The translations under genes were made by a program, and so were the position numbers. Positions 1-6,566 of a DNA stretch of 7,862 nt are shown one piece after another (the stretch's first letter is position 1; each line of letters begins with the position of its first letter). Origin of the DNA: an uncultured Oscillospiraceae bacterium (GTDB taxonomy: Bacteria; Bacillota; Clostridia; Oscillospirales; Oscillospiraceae); contig CAKTGW010000035.1 of NCBI GenBank assembly GCA_934561725.1, positions 1-7,862 on the forward strand, read 5' to 3'. Under the pieces are notes generated by a model, which saw only the letters and a list, made by a program, of their open reading frames with translations, was not told where the DNA came from and made no database searches.

Positions 1-12
1 GAGGTACGCCAC

Positions 13-1068
13 ATGGAGACGATCTGCATTGAAACCAAGCAGCGCACCTATGATATCCGGATCGGCAGCGGTATTCTGGATCAGACCGGCCCCTGGCTTC
101 GCCAGCTGTTTCCCTCCTGTCCCTCTGCCCTGATCATCTCAGACGATGCTGTAGCTCCCCTCTGGGGTGAACAGGTCAAAAGCTCTGTTCAGCAGGCTGG
201 GATCCCGGTCTGGGAGCATATTTTTCCCAATGGCGAGAACTCAAAAACGCTCTCTACCGTGACCGGTATGCTGGAGCACATGGAGCAGCTGGGGATGCAG
301 CGCTCCTCCGTAGTCATCGCTCTGGGCGGCGGTGTAGTGGGCGACATGGCCGGCCTGGCCGCCGCCCTGTACATGCGGGGCATTCCCTTCATTCAGATCC
401 CCACCACTCTTCTTGCCGCACAGGACTCTTCTGTAGGCGGCAAAACGGCCGTAAATCTCGGAGCCAAGAATATTGTCGGCGCTTTCTGGCAGCCCGCTCT
501 GGTCATCTGTGACTGTGACACGCTCTCTACACTGCCGCCGCACATCTTTGCCGACGGCATGGCCGAGATGGTCAAGCACGGCGTGATCTCCGACACACTG
601 CTGTTTGAGATGCTGGAGCAGGGCGCACACAAAACCCATCTGGCCGACTGCATCAGCCGCTCCGTCCATGTAAAGGCAGCTGTAGTCCATCAGGATGAAC
701 GCGAGCTTGGACTGCGGCAGATCCTGAATTTCGGTCACACCGTCGCTCACGCCATTGAGCACTGCACCGGCTATCGTGTAACCCACGGCAGCGCAGTCGC
801 CGCCGGAATGTGCATCATGTCCCGGGCCTGCGAGGCTCAGGGAATCGCCGTTCCCGGCACCAGCGCCCGGATAGAAGCTCTGCTGCGCACGCTGTCTCTT
901 CCCACCACTACAGATTTGGATCCCGCGGAGCTGTATTCCGCCGCACTCATGGACAAAAAACGGGCGGGCGACGGAATCTCTCTTGTCCGCGTCCGCAGCC
1001 TGGGCGACTGCTATATCAGCCGTGAGCCTGTGTCTGCACTGGCCAGGATCATACAGGAGGGTGTGTGA
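13..1068 (+). CDS. aroB: 3-dehydroquinate synthase (AroB)
   Basis: Cytosolic enzyme for step 2 of the shikimate pathway, converting DAHP to 3-dehydroquinate with NAD and a divalent metal. The 351-residue length is normal for the family. Visible motifs are the NAD-binding ALGGGVVGDMAG (103-114), the IPTTLLAAQDSSVGGKTAVN stretch (129-148), AEMVKHG (184-190), LNFGHT (238-243) and THGSAVAAGM (257-266). The expected metal ligands are Glu185, His242 and His258, all present, and a DKK motif follows near the C-terminus. The start is supported by GAGGT at bases 1-5, 7 nt upstream, so this is the native start even though it lies at the window edge. The family usually has Glu after His-Gly in the last metal motif; here it is Ser260. 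The next gene, aroA, follows after 3 nt. No promoter is visible, so the operon must begin further upstream. Confidence 0.97.
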   Translation: METICIETKQRTYDIRIGSGILDQTGPWLRQLFPSCPSALIISDDAVAPLWGEQVKSSVQQAGIPVWEHIFPNGENSKTLSTVTGMLEHMEQLGMQRSSVVIALGGGVVGDMAGLAAALYMRGIPFIQIPTTLLAAQDSSVGGKTAVNLGAKNIVGAFWQPALVICDCDTLSTLPPHIFADGMAEMVKHGVISDTLLFEMLEQGAHKTHLADCISRSVHVKAAVVHQDERELGLRQILNFGHTVAHAIEHCTGYRVTHGSAVAAGMCIMSRACEAQGIAVPGTSARIEALLRTLSLPTTTDLDPAELYSAALMDKKRAGDGISLVRVRSLGDCYISREPVSALARIIQEGV

Positions 1069-1071
1069 GTC

Positions 1072-2316
1072 ATGGATATTCAGCTCAGGCAGGGACATCT
1101 GCACGGCATCGTTCCCGCCATTGCCTCCAAAAGCGCCGCACACCGTATTCTGATTTGTGCCGCTTTATCATCATCCCCCACCGAAATCATTTTTAAAGGG
1201 ATGTCTAATGATATTCTCGCCACTATGCAATGCTTAACCGCAATTGGATGCACAATATCCACCACTTCTCATGGTGTGCTCGTACATCCGCCCGCGCAGC
1301 TCCTGCACATTCCCCATCTGGATTGTCTGGAGTGCGGCTCCACACTGCGTTTTCTGCTCCCTGTTGCAGCCGCTCTGTACGACGATTTTTCCGTCACCGG
1401 CCATGGCCGTCTGGCCGGACGGCCACTGGGCGAGCTGGCACGGGGAATGACTGAGCACGGCTGCGAGCTCTCGACCCACACATTGCCCTTCCGCGTTTAC
1501 GGACGTCTGCACAGCGGACTCTATCAGATCCCGGGCAATGTGAGCTCACAGTATATCAGCGGCCTGCTGTTTGCCCTGCCTCTGCTGGAGGGCGACAGCC
1601 GCATTGTGCTCACCTCCCCGCTTTCATCTGCCGCCTATGTGCAGATGACCATTGACGCGCTGACACGCTTTGGCATTGACGTCCGCCGGACAGCCGATGG
1701 CTGGCATATCCGCGGCGGACAGAAATACTGCAGTCCCGGCCGCGTATTGGTGGAGGGCGACTGGAGCAACGCCGCCGTATGGCTCTGTGCCGGCGCGCTG
1801 GGCGGCCCGGTCACTGTTACCGGTCTGGATCTGAACTCCAAGCAAGCCGACCTGGCCATTGTAGAACTGCTGGGTCAATTGGGCGCCAGTGTTTTCCTTG
1901 GAAAGGACAGCGTAACAGTCTCCCGTGGAAGCCTGCGGCCGCTAACCGTTGAGGTCGATCAGTTCCCGGATCTGATGCCCATACTGGCCATGCTTCTGGC
2001 CCATGTGGAGGGCGGCTCACTGATCACCGGCGCCGGACGTCTGCGTCTGAAGGAGAGCGACCGCCTCAGCGCCATGTGCAGCGCCCTGACCCAACTGGGC
2101 GTACCTGCTATTGAAGGCCGTGACTTTCTTGCACTTCAGGGCGGCCGCATCACCGCCGGTACCGTAGACAGCGCAAACGATCACCGCATCGTTATGGCCG
2201 CGGCTCTGGCCAGTATCCGCACCGGACTGACCATCACCGGCGCAGAAGCGATCGAAAAATCCTATCCCGAATTTTTCCGGCACTTTGCCGCTCTGGGCGG
2301 CCGTATTGCCAATTGA
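1072..2316 (+). CDS. aroA: EPSP synthase (3-phosphoshikimate 1-carboxyvinyltransferase, AroA)
   Basis: Step 6 of the shikimate pathway: transfers the enolpyruvyl group of PEP to shikimate 3-phosphate. At 414 residues it is full length. Substrate-contact motifs are in order: SKSAAHR (19-25, Lys20 and Arg25), CGSTLRF (88-94), GRPLGEL (116-122, Arg117), NVSSQ (156-160), GDWSNAA (219-225), FPDLMP (298-303, catalytic Asp300), LKESDR (326-331, Glu328), NDHR (369-372) and KSYPEFF (396-402). The glyphosate-site segment reads ECGSTLRF where E. coli has NAGTAMRP; I recall this style as common in Clostridia, so it is probably lineage-typical, and no glyphosate phenotype is claimed. AGGAGG at 1055-1060 lies inside the end of aroB, 11 nt before the ATG, which suggests coupled translation with aroB. 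Confidence 0.97.
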   Translation: MDIQLRQGHLHGIVPAIASKSAAHRILICAALSSSPTEIIFKGMSNDILATMQCLTAIGCTISTTSHGVLVHPPAQLLHIPHLDCLECGSTLRFLLPVAAALYDDFSVTGHGRLAGRPLGELARGMTEHGCELSTHTLPFRVYGRLHSGLYQIPGNVSSQYISGLLFALPLLEGDSRIVLTSPLSSAAYVQMTIDALTRFGIDVRRTADGWHIRGGQKYCSPGRVLVEGDWSNAAVWLCAGALGGPVTVTGLDLNSKQADLAIVELLGQLGASVFLGKDSVTVSRGSLRPLTVEVDQFPDLMPILAMLLAHVEGGSLITGAGRLRLKESDRLSAMCSALTQLGVPAIEGRDFLALQGGRITAGTVDSANDHRIVMAAALASIRTGLTITGAEAIEKSYPEFFRHFAALGGRIAN

Positions 2317-2320
2317 GCAT

Positions 2321-2325
2321 GGAGG
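2321..2325 (+). promoter_or_regulatory. Ribosome binding site that sets the pheA start
   Basis: GGAGG ends 8 nt before the ATG at 2334. The same frame is also open from a TTG at 2313, inside the aroA stop, and an ATG at 2319. Neither of those has a Shine-Dalgarno sequence at a workable distance, and the ATG at 2319 overlaps the GGAGG itself. The start at 2334 is therefore preferred. Confidence 0.85.
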
Positions 2326-2333
2326 TACAGAAT

Positions 2334-3470
2334 ATGGAACTTTCAGAAATCAGAAAAAATCTGGACGACATTGATAACGAGCTGGTCGCCCTCTTTCGCC
2401 GCCGTATGGAGACGGTCAAGCTGGTCTCGCAATACAAAAATACAACAAAAAAGGCCGTAAAGGACAAAAAGCGTGAACGCGAGATCCTGTCCCGGGTAAC
2501 GGATCTCTCCGGCCCGGAGCTGGAAAGCTACACCAAGGTCCTCTTCACAACGCTCATGTCCCTGAGCCGTGCCTATCAATACGCGCTCTCCGATCCCGGC
2601 GAGCTGGCCGGGCAGCTGCTGGAGGCCATGAACAATACGCCGCAGCTTTTCCCCCGCAAGGCTGTTGTGGCCTGTCAGGGTGTGGAAGGCGCCTATTCTC
2701 AGCAGGCCTGTGACAAGCTGTTTGCTCTGCCCTCCATCATGTATTTCAACGACTTTAACAGCGTATTTACCGCCGTCGAAAAGGGTCTGTGTCAATATGG
2801 CGTTCTGCCTATCGAAAACAGCACACACGGCTCCGTATATGAGACCTACGATCTCATGCGCCGCCACAGCTTCTATATTGTGCGCTCTCTGCGCCTGAAG
2901 ATCGACCATGCCCTGCTCACCCGCCCCGGCGTTCGTCTGGATCAGATCAAAACTGTGATCTCCCATCCCCAGGCGCTCGGGCAGTGCTCTGAGTACCTGA
3001 GCAGTCTCAAAGGTGTGAGCATACAGCCGGTCTCCAATACGGCTGTGGCCGCACGCCAGGTGGCTGAGGGCGGCGATGATACGTTTGCCTGCATCTCCTC
3101 TCATAACTGTGCGGACACCTACGGTCTGGAAGTCCAGCCCGTACATGTTTCCAACAGCGACAGCAACTATACCCGTTTTATCTGCATCGCCAGGGACGCC
3201 GAAATTTATCCCGGCGCCAACCGGATCAGCCTGATGCTGAATCTGCCCCATGAGCCCGGCTCCCTCTATGAGCTGCTCTCCCGCTTTGCCGCGCTGGACA
3301 TTAACGTGCGCAAGCTGGAAAGCCGCCCCATCCCCGGCAGCGATTTTGAATTCACCTTCTATTTTGATATGGAGGCCAATCTCTGTGCACCCGAGGTCCG
3401 CCAGCTGATCGGACAGCTGAAAACCGAAAATCCATCTCTTGCCTTCCTGGGCAGCTATGCAGAAAGCTGA
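2334..3470 (+). CDS. pheA: Bifunctional chorismate mutase / prephenate dehydratase with ACT domain (PheA)
   Basis: Converts chorismate to prephenate and then to phenylpyruvate, the committed branch to phenylalanine. From the ATG at 2334 the protein has 378 residues. An AroQ-class chorismate mutase occupies about residues 1-85, with the expected charged and polar residues Arg7, Lys35, Asp44, Arg47, Glu48 and Gln82. Prephenate dehydratase covers about 107-285, with GxEGAYS near its start, ENST (161-164), SHPQAL (220-225) and the catalytic TRF motif (280-282). A C-terminal ACT domain (about 294-372) carries PGSLYEL and ESRP (329-332), the places where phenylalanine binds in the family, so feedback inhibition by phenylalanine is likely. 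The gene lies 17 nt after aroA and 8 nt before aroEK. No leader-peptide attenuator is visible within the operon. Confidence 0.95.
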   Translation: MELSEIRKNLDDIDNELVALFRRRMETVKLVSQYKNTTKKAVKDKKREREILSRVTDLSGPELESYTKVLFTTLMSLSRAYQYALSDPGELAGQLLEAMNNTPQLFPRKAVVACQGVEGAYSQQACDKLFALPSIMYFNDFNSVFTAVEKGLCQYGVLPIENSTHGSVYETYDLMRRHSFYIVRSLRLKIDHALLTRPGVRLDQIKTVISHPQALGQCSEYLSSLKGVSIQPVSNTAVAARQVAEGGDDTFACISSHNCADTYGLEVQPVHVSNSDSNYTRFICIARDAEIYPGANRISLMLNLPHEPGSLYELLSRFAALDINVRKLESRPIPGSDFEFTFYFDMEANLCAPEVRQLIGQLKTENPSLAFLGSYAES

Positions 3471-3478
3471 GGGACGGC

Positions 3479-4714
3479 ATGAAATACGGACTTTTAGGTG
3501 AAAAGCTGGGACACAGCTTCTCCCCCCAGATCCACGGTCTGCTTGGTCTGCCCGAATACGGGCTGATCGAGGTTCCCCGCTCCGAGCTGGACAGCTTTAT
3601 GCTGCGCCGTGATTTCTGTGCCATCAACGTGACGATCCCCTATAAGCAGGCAGTCATGCCCTATTGCAGTTGGATCGATCCGGCGGCTCAGGAGATCGGC
3701 TGCGTGAACACCATCGTCAACCGCGACGGTAAGCTCTATGGCTGGAATACGGATTTCTCGGGCTTTCTCTATATGGCACGCCGTGCCGGCATAAGCTTTG
3801 CCGGCAAGAAAGTGCTGGTACTGGGCAGCGGTGGCACCAGCCTGACCGCATCCGCTGCCGCTCGGCAGCAAGGCGCATCTCATGTGCTCCGCGTATCCCG
3901 CAGCGGTGAGCTCAATTACAGCAATGTGGCCTCTCTGCATCAGGATGCACAGATCATCGTGAACACGACTCCCGTCGGCATGTATCCCAACAACGGCTCT
4001 GCCGCACTGGATCTGCGGGCCTTTCCCAAACTGTGCGGCGTTTTGGACGTGGTCTATAATCCGCTGAAAACCGCTCTAATCCTTCAGGCGGAGTCCCTGG
4101 GTATTCCCTGCTCCGGCGGACTGCCTATGCTGGTAACGCAGGCCGTTTTTGCCGAAGAGCATTTCTTTGACCGTAAGATCCCACCCGAGACCTATGAGAC
4201 TGTTCTGCGGCAGATCGACGGCGAAAAGCGCTCCATTATTCTTATGGGCATGCCCGGCTGCGGAAAATCCTCTCTGGGCGAGGAGCTGCACCGCCTGACC
4301 GGACGTCCCCTCTATGATATCGACGCTCTGATCGTTCAGGAAGCCGGCTGCTCCATTCCGGATATCTTTGCCTCCCGCGGCGAAAAAGCCTTCCGTGATC
4401 TGGAGTCCGGCATTCTCGCCCGCGTCTCCCGCGAAGGCGGCTGTATCATTTCCCTCGGCGGCGGCAGTATACTCCGCGAAAACAACCGTGCCGCTATTGC
4501 ACAGAATGGATTTGTTGTATATATCCGCCGGGAGCTGGATGCGCTGCCCACTGACGGCCGCCCTCTCTCCAAGAGCGAGGATGCACTGCGGGAGATGTTT
4601 CTTGCACGCCATCCCATTTACAGTGCCTGTGCTGACTGCGAATGCCGGAATGATGCCTCACTTGAAGCTCTGGCTCAAGCGGTGCTGACCAAATTTGCTG
4701 AAAGGAAGATCTGA
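3479..4714 (+). CDS. aroEK: Fused shikimate dehydrogenase - shikimate kinase (AroE-AroK)
   Basis: A single 411-residue reading frame with two enzymes for consecutive steps: 3-dehydroshikimate to shikimate (NADPH), then shikimate to shikimate 3-phosphate (ATP). The AroE part is about residues 1-245: GHSFSP (11-16), NVTIPYK with catalytic Lys56, GCVNTIV, WNTD with catalytic Asp92, the nucleotide-binding loop GSGGTS (116-121), NTTPVGMYP, DVVYNPLKT (190-198) and Gln231. The AroK part is about 251-411: Walker A GMPGCGKSS (257-265), DID (280-282), FRDLE with Arg306, SLGGGS (325-330), the lid motif GRPLS (Arg361) and ARHPIY with Arg377. All key residues of both halves are present, so both are probably active. 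The linker is very short, roughly 5-10 residues. The AroE half is smaller than usual because the segment after the NADP loop is compact. A weak Shine-Dalgarno (GAGGGA, 3469-3474) overlaps the pheA stop. Confidence 0.95.
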   Translation: MKYGLLGEKLGHSFSPQIHGLLGLPEYGLIEVPRSELDSFMLRRDFCAINVTIPYKQAVMPYCSWIDPAAQEIGCVNTIVNRDGKLYGWNTDFSGFLYMARRAGISFAGKKVLVLGSGGTSLTASAAARQQGASHVLRVSRSGELNYSNVASLHQDAQIIVNTTPVGMYPNNGSAALDLRAFPKLCGVLDVVYNPLKTALILQAESLGIPCSGGLPMLVTQAVFAEEHFFDRKIPPETYETVLRQIDGEKRSIILMGMPGCGKSSLGEELHRLTGRPLYDIDALIVQEAGCSIPDIFASRGEKAFRDLESGILARVSREGGCIISLGGGSILRENNRAAIAQNGFVVYIRRELDALPTDGRPLSKSEDALREMFLARHPIYSACADCECRNDASLEALAQAVLTKFAERKI

Positions 4715-4716
4715 AC

Positions 4717-5160
4717 ATGCGTTTTCTTATTCTGAACGGCCCCAACATCAACTTTCTCGGTATACGCGAGCCTGAGATCTATGGCGGCCGCACATATCAG
4801 GATCTGCTTGCCTATATAGAGAAAAACGCCAATGAGCTGGGCGTTGAATGCGAATTCTATCAGTCCAATCACGAGGGCAGCCTGGTCGATGCGATCCAGG
4901 GTGCTTACGGCCGCTCCGCCAACAAAATCGACGGCATTGTCATCAACCCCGCGGCCTATACCCACACCAGCGTGGCCATACTGGATGCTCTGAAAGCTGT
5001 GGGACTTCCTGCCGCCGAGGTCCATCTGAGCGATGTGACCAAGCGCGAGGACTTCCGTCAGGTCTCCTATGCCGGGATGGCCTGCTGCGCCCACTTTATC
5101 GGCCTCGGCTTTGACGGCTATATTGAAGCCATCAAATATCTGATCCAAAAGCTGAGCTGA
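4717..5160 (+). CDS. aroQ: Type II 3-dehydroquinate dehydratase (AroQ)
   Basis: Step 3 of the shikimate pathway: dehydrates 3-dehydroquinate to 3-dehydroshikimate. The 147-residue protein has all the type II hallmarks: LNGPNINFLG (6-15), the flexible lid REPEIYG with Arg17 and catalytic Tyr22, INPAAYTHTS (76-85) with catalytic His83, and EVHLS (101-105) followed by KREDFR (109-114). Members usually form dodecamers. One difference is Asp106 where most relatives have Asn in the HxSN motif. AAAGGAAG at 4701-4708 gives a good ribosome binding site 8 nt before the ATG, and the gene begins 2 nt after aroEK stops, so it is the last gene of the operon. The type I enzyme (AroD) is not needed and is not seen here. 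Confidence 0.97.
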   Translation: MRFLILNGPNINFLGIREPEIYGGRTYQDLLAYIEKNANELGVECEFYQSNHEGSLVDAIQGAYGRSANKIDGIVINPAAYTHTSVAILDALKAVGLPAAEVHLSDVTKREDFRQVSYAGMACCAHFIGLGFDGYIEAIKYLIQKLS

Positions 5161-5190
5161 ATCTTTTTCCGACCGGATACTTAATTTTAA

Positions 5191-5238
5191 AAAGCGCTGC
5201 TGTAGGTTTACGGCAGCGCTTTGTTTTGGTAGTTTTTA
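5191..5238 (+). terminator. Intrinsic terminator of the aro operon
   Basis: Inverted repeat 5191-5204 / 5209-5222: ten perfect pairs (AAAGCGCTGC with GCAGCGCTTT) plus four more inner pairs including one G-T, with a 4-nt loop. It is followed by an interrupted T-rich tract (TTTGTTTTGG then TTTTT up to 5238). It begins 30 nt after the aroQ stop and ends just before the next promoter. Confidence 0.92.
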
Positions 5239-5245
5239 TCTTCTG

Positions 5246-5274
5246 TTGACATTTCGGGAACAATGTGTTACAAT
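5246..5274 (+). promoter_or_regulatory. Sigma-A-type promoter of the cell wall hydrolase operon
   Basis: A perfect -35 TTGACA (5246-5251), a 17-nt spacer and a -10 TACAAT (5269-5274), with TGT immediately before the -10 as an extended -10 element. Transcription should start near 5281. A promoter this close to consensus should be strong unless repressed. Confidence 0.88.
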
Positions 5275-5282
5275 TTGGTTAC
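5266..5282 (+). promoter_or_regulatory. Possible WalR (YycF)-type box over the -10 region
   Basis: TGTTAC, 5 nt (AATTT), then GGTTAC. The known WalR site in Bacillus and relatives is two direct TGTWAH hexamers separated by 5 nt. The first half matches fully and the second at five of six positions. The site overlaps the -10 element and the expected transcription start, a position that would favour repression. The operon it controls encodes an SH3b-NlpC/P60 cell wall hydrolase, and wall hydrolases are classic WalR targets. No WalRK genes are in the window, so the assignment is inference. Confidence 0.5.
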
Positions 5283-5307
5283 GTTTATTACGAAAGGATT
5301 GATTTAC

Positions 5308-5598
5308 ATGCCCGCAAAAACGACTGAATTGGAGTATCGCGGCCATCCTCTGCGCCGCAAGGATAACTTTATCTACTACGGCAGCATGGCCGACAAATAT
5401 ATTATCATGCTTCAGATTCTGGAAACCAAAAAGGTAAAGGATCTGGATGTGGCCACCCGCGTTGCTGTGCAGCTCCAGTACACTGATCCCGATCTCAAAT
5501 CCAGAGACCGCGTTGTGAAAAAGAGCGAGAAAAACAGTCTTTATGCCGCTATGGACGTGGCCTCTGTTTGGCTTGAGCGTGCGCTCAGCGCCAGATAA
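5308..5598 (+). CDS. Small protein of unknown function upstream of a cell wall hydrolase
   Basis: A 96-residue soluble, charged protein that I cannot assign to a named family. It has no signal peptide, membrane segment, cysteine motif or recognisable fold signature. Visible segments are a basic N-terminal part (TELEYRGHPLRRKDN, 6-20), a hydrophobic middle (MADKYIIMLQIL), a polar DPDLKSRDRVVKKSEK region and a helical C-terminus (AAMDVASVWLERAL). The start at 5308 has AAAGGA (5293-5298) 9 nt upstream. An in-frame ATG at 5263 lies between the -35 and -10 elements, so the transcript would not include it. The gene is first in a two-gene operon, 12 nt before the NlpC/P60 hydrolase, and is probably cytoplasmic. 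A link to cell wall metabolism is inferred only from this position. Confidence 0.85.
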   Translation: MPAKTTELEYRGHPLRRKDNFIYYGSMADKYIIMLQILETKKVKDLDVATRVAVQLQYTDPDLKSRDRVVKKSEKNSLYAAMDVASVWLERALSAR

Positions 5599-5610
5599 AC
5601 GGTGGCAGCC

Positions 5611-6489
5611 ATGCAGCGTAATTTCTTCCGTACACTGGTCGTCGGCGCCCTTTTTACCTGCCTGATGACCGTCTCTGCCCTTGCTGCCAACGATGGTGCC
5701 GGCACTGTGAATTGCGGCAGTGTTAATCTTCGCTCCGGCGCCGGGACAAGCCATTCCATCGTCACCAGCATATATAAGGATGCGCCGATGGTTGTGATCG
5801 ACCGCAGCAACAGCAGCTGGTACAAGGTCTGGTCCGGCGGCAATGAAGGCTATGTGTCCTCCAAATACATAGACTTTTCCGAAAGCATTGATGCCTCTTT
5901 TGGCAAGGGCACGATCCGCGGCACTTCGGTGCGCCTGCGCAGTGCCCCCAATACCGAGTCCAATATTCTCACCTACTTTGATACCGGCGCGATCATGGAT
6001 GTGATCGGTGTAAACGGCAGTTGGTACAAGGTCAATTCCGGCGGAACAGTGGGCTACGTCCACAGCGACTATATGGCGCTGGCCAATCAGACGATCCCTA
6101 CCGCCACCGCATCCACCCCCGGTGACAAGATCGTAGCCACTGCCAAAAAATACATGGGTGTGCCCTATGTTTGGGCCGGTACCTCCCCCAAGGGATTTGA
6201 CTGTTCCGGTTTTGTCTACTACGTTTTCCAGGAAAACGGCTATAAGACAAACCGTACCGCCGCCTCCCTGTATAACAACGGCAGCTATGTAGAGCGCTCC
6301 GCCCTGCAGCCCGGCGACATCATCTGCTTCTATAACGGCGGTTATGGCTATATCGGCCACGTCGGCATTTATATTGGAAACAATCAGTTTATCCACGCTT
6401 CTTCCAGCGGCGGAAAGGTCGTAATTGATTCCCTCTCCACCGCATATTACAACAATCACTATTATGGTGCACGCCGTATTGCTGGCTGA
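5611..6489 (+). CDS. Secreted SH3b-SH3b-NlpC/P60 peptidoglycan endopeptidase
   Basis: An exported wall hydrolase of 292 residues. The signal peptide is about 1-25, with basic residues Arg3 and Arg7, a hydrophobic core and VSALA before the likely cleavage site. Two bacterial SH3 domains follow (about 31-90 and 100-157), each with VNLRS/VRLRS, a SWYKV core and a GYV ending; these usually bind the wall. A short Thr/Ala/Pro linker (about 158-170) leads to the NlpC/P60 domain (about 171-292). Its catalytic Cys198 is in GFDCSGF, His250 in GHVGIYIG and the third polar residue His262 in FIHASS. Family members cut within the peptide stem, typically D-Glu-meso-diaminopimelate or similar bonds. ATG at 5611 is preferred over an in-frame GTG at 5602 because the weak GGTGG (5601-5605) overlaps that GTG, but the ribosome binding site is poor, suggesting translation coupled to the upstream gene. 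Confidence 0.93.
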   Translation: MQRNFFRTLVVGALFTCLMTVSALAANDGAGTVNCGSVNLRSGAGTSHSIVTSIYKDAPMVVIDRSNSSWYKVWSGGNEGYVSSKYIDFSESIDASFGKGTIRGTSVRLRSAPNTESNILTYFDTGAIMDVIGVNGSWYKVNSGGTVGYVHSDYMALANQTIPTATASTPGDKIVATAKKYMGVPYVWAGTSPKGFDCSGFVYYVFQENGYKTNRTAASLYNNGSYVERSALQPGDIICFYNGGYGYIGHVGIYIGNNQFIHASSSGGKVVIDSLSTAYYNNHYYGARRIAG

Positions 6490-6499
6490 GCCTATCTTC

Positions 6500-6530
6500 C
6501 CCCTGCTCCGTGAGAGCAGGGGAATTTTTT
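6500..6530 (+). terminator. Intrinsic terminator after the NlpC/P60 gene
   Basis: A perfect 9-bp GC-rich stem (CCCCTGCTC 6500-6508 with GAGCAGGGG 6514-6522) and a 5-nt loop, followed by AA and TTTTTT (6525-6530). It starts 10 nt after the stop codon. Confidence 0.93.
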
Positions 6531-6532
6531 GC

Positions 6533-6560
6533 TTGACTTTAATTTTATTTATGTTATACT
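6533..6560 (+). promoter_or_regulatory. Promoter of the DUF2089 / membrane protein operon
   Basis: -35 TTGACT (6533-6538), a 16-nt spacer and -10 TATACT (6555-6560), preceded by TGT as an extended -10. The expected start is near 6567. It begins directly after the T-tract of the preceding terminator. Confidence 0.85.
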
Positions 6561-6566
6561 TAATTT

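Noticed and set aside
241..1143. A 300-codon minus-strand frame across aroB and the start of aroA
   Set aside because: It crosses the junction of two real genes and is explained by codon bias of the plus strand.
1140..1270. A locally more AT-rich patch near the start of aroA
   Set aside because: The protein motifs remain intact through it and there is no promoter or insertion signature; it looks like ordinary local variation in codon use.
2313..2333. A TTG start for pheA overlapping the aroA stop
   Set aside because: There is no Shine-Dalgarno sequence for it, while GGAGG fits the ATG at 2334 and the chorismate mutase domain begins right there.
2343..3251. A 302-codon open frame on the minus strand inside pheA
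   Set aside because: pheA on the plus strand has complete catalytic and ACT motifs; the antisense frame has no recognisable motif and no ribosome binding site context that makes sense.
5263..5307. An upstream ATG extending the 96-residue protein by 15 residues
   Set aside because: It lies between the -35 and -10 elements, upstream of the expected transcript start.
5236..6459. A 407-codon open frame on the minus strand across the small gene and the NlpC/P60 gene
   Set aside because: It runs antisense through two well-supported genes and over a promoter, has a low-complexity Gly/Ala/Ile/Val composition typical of antisense frames of GC-rich genes, and shows no domain.
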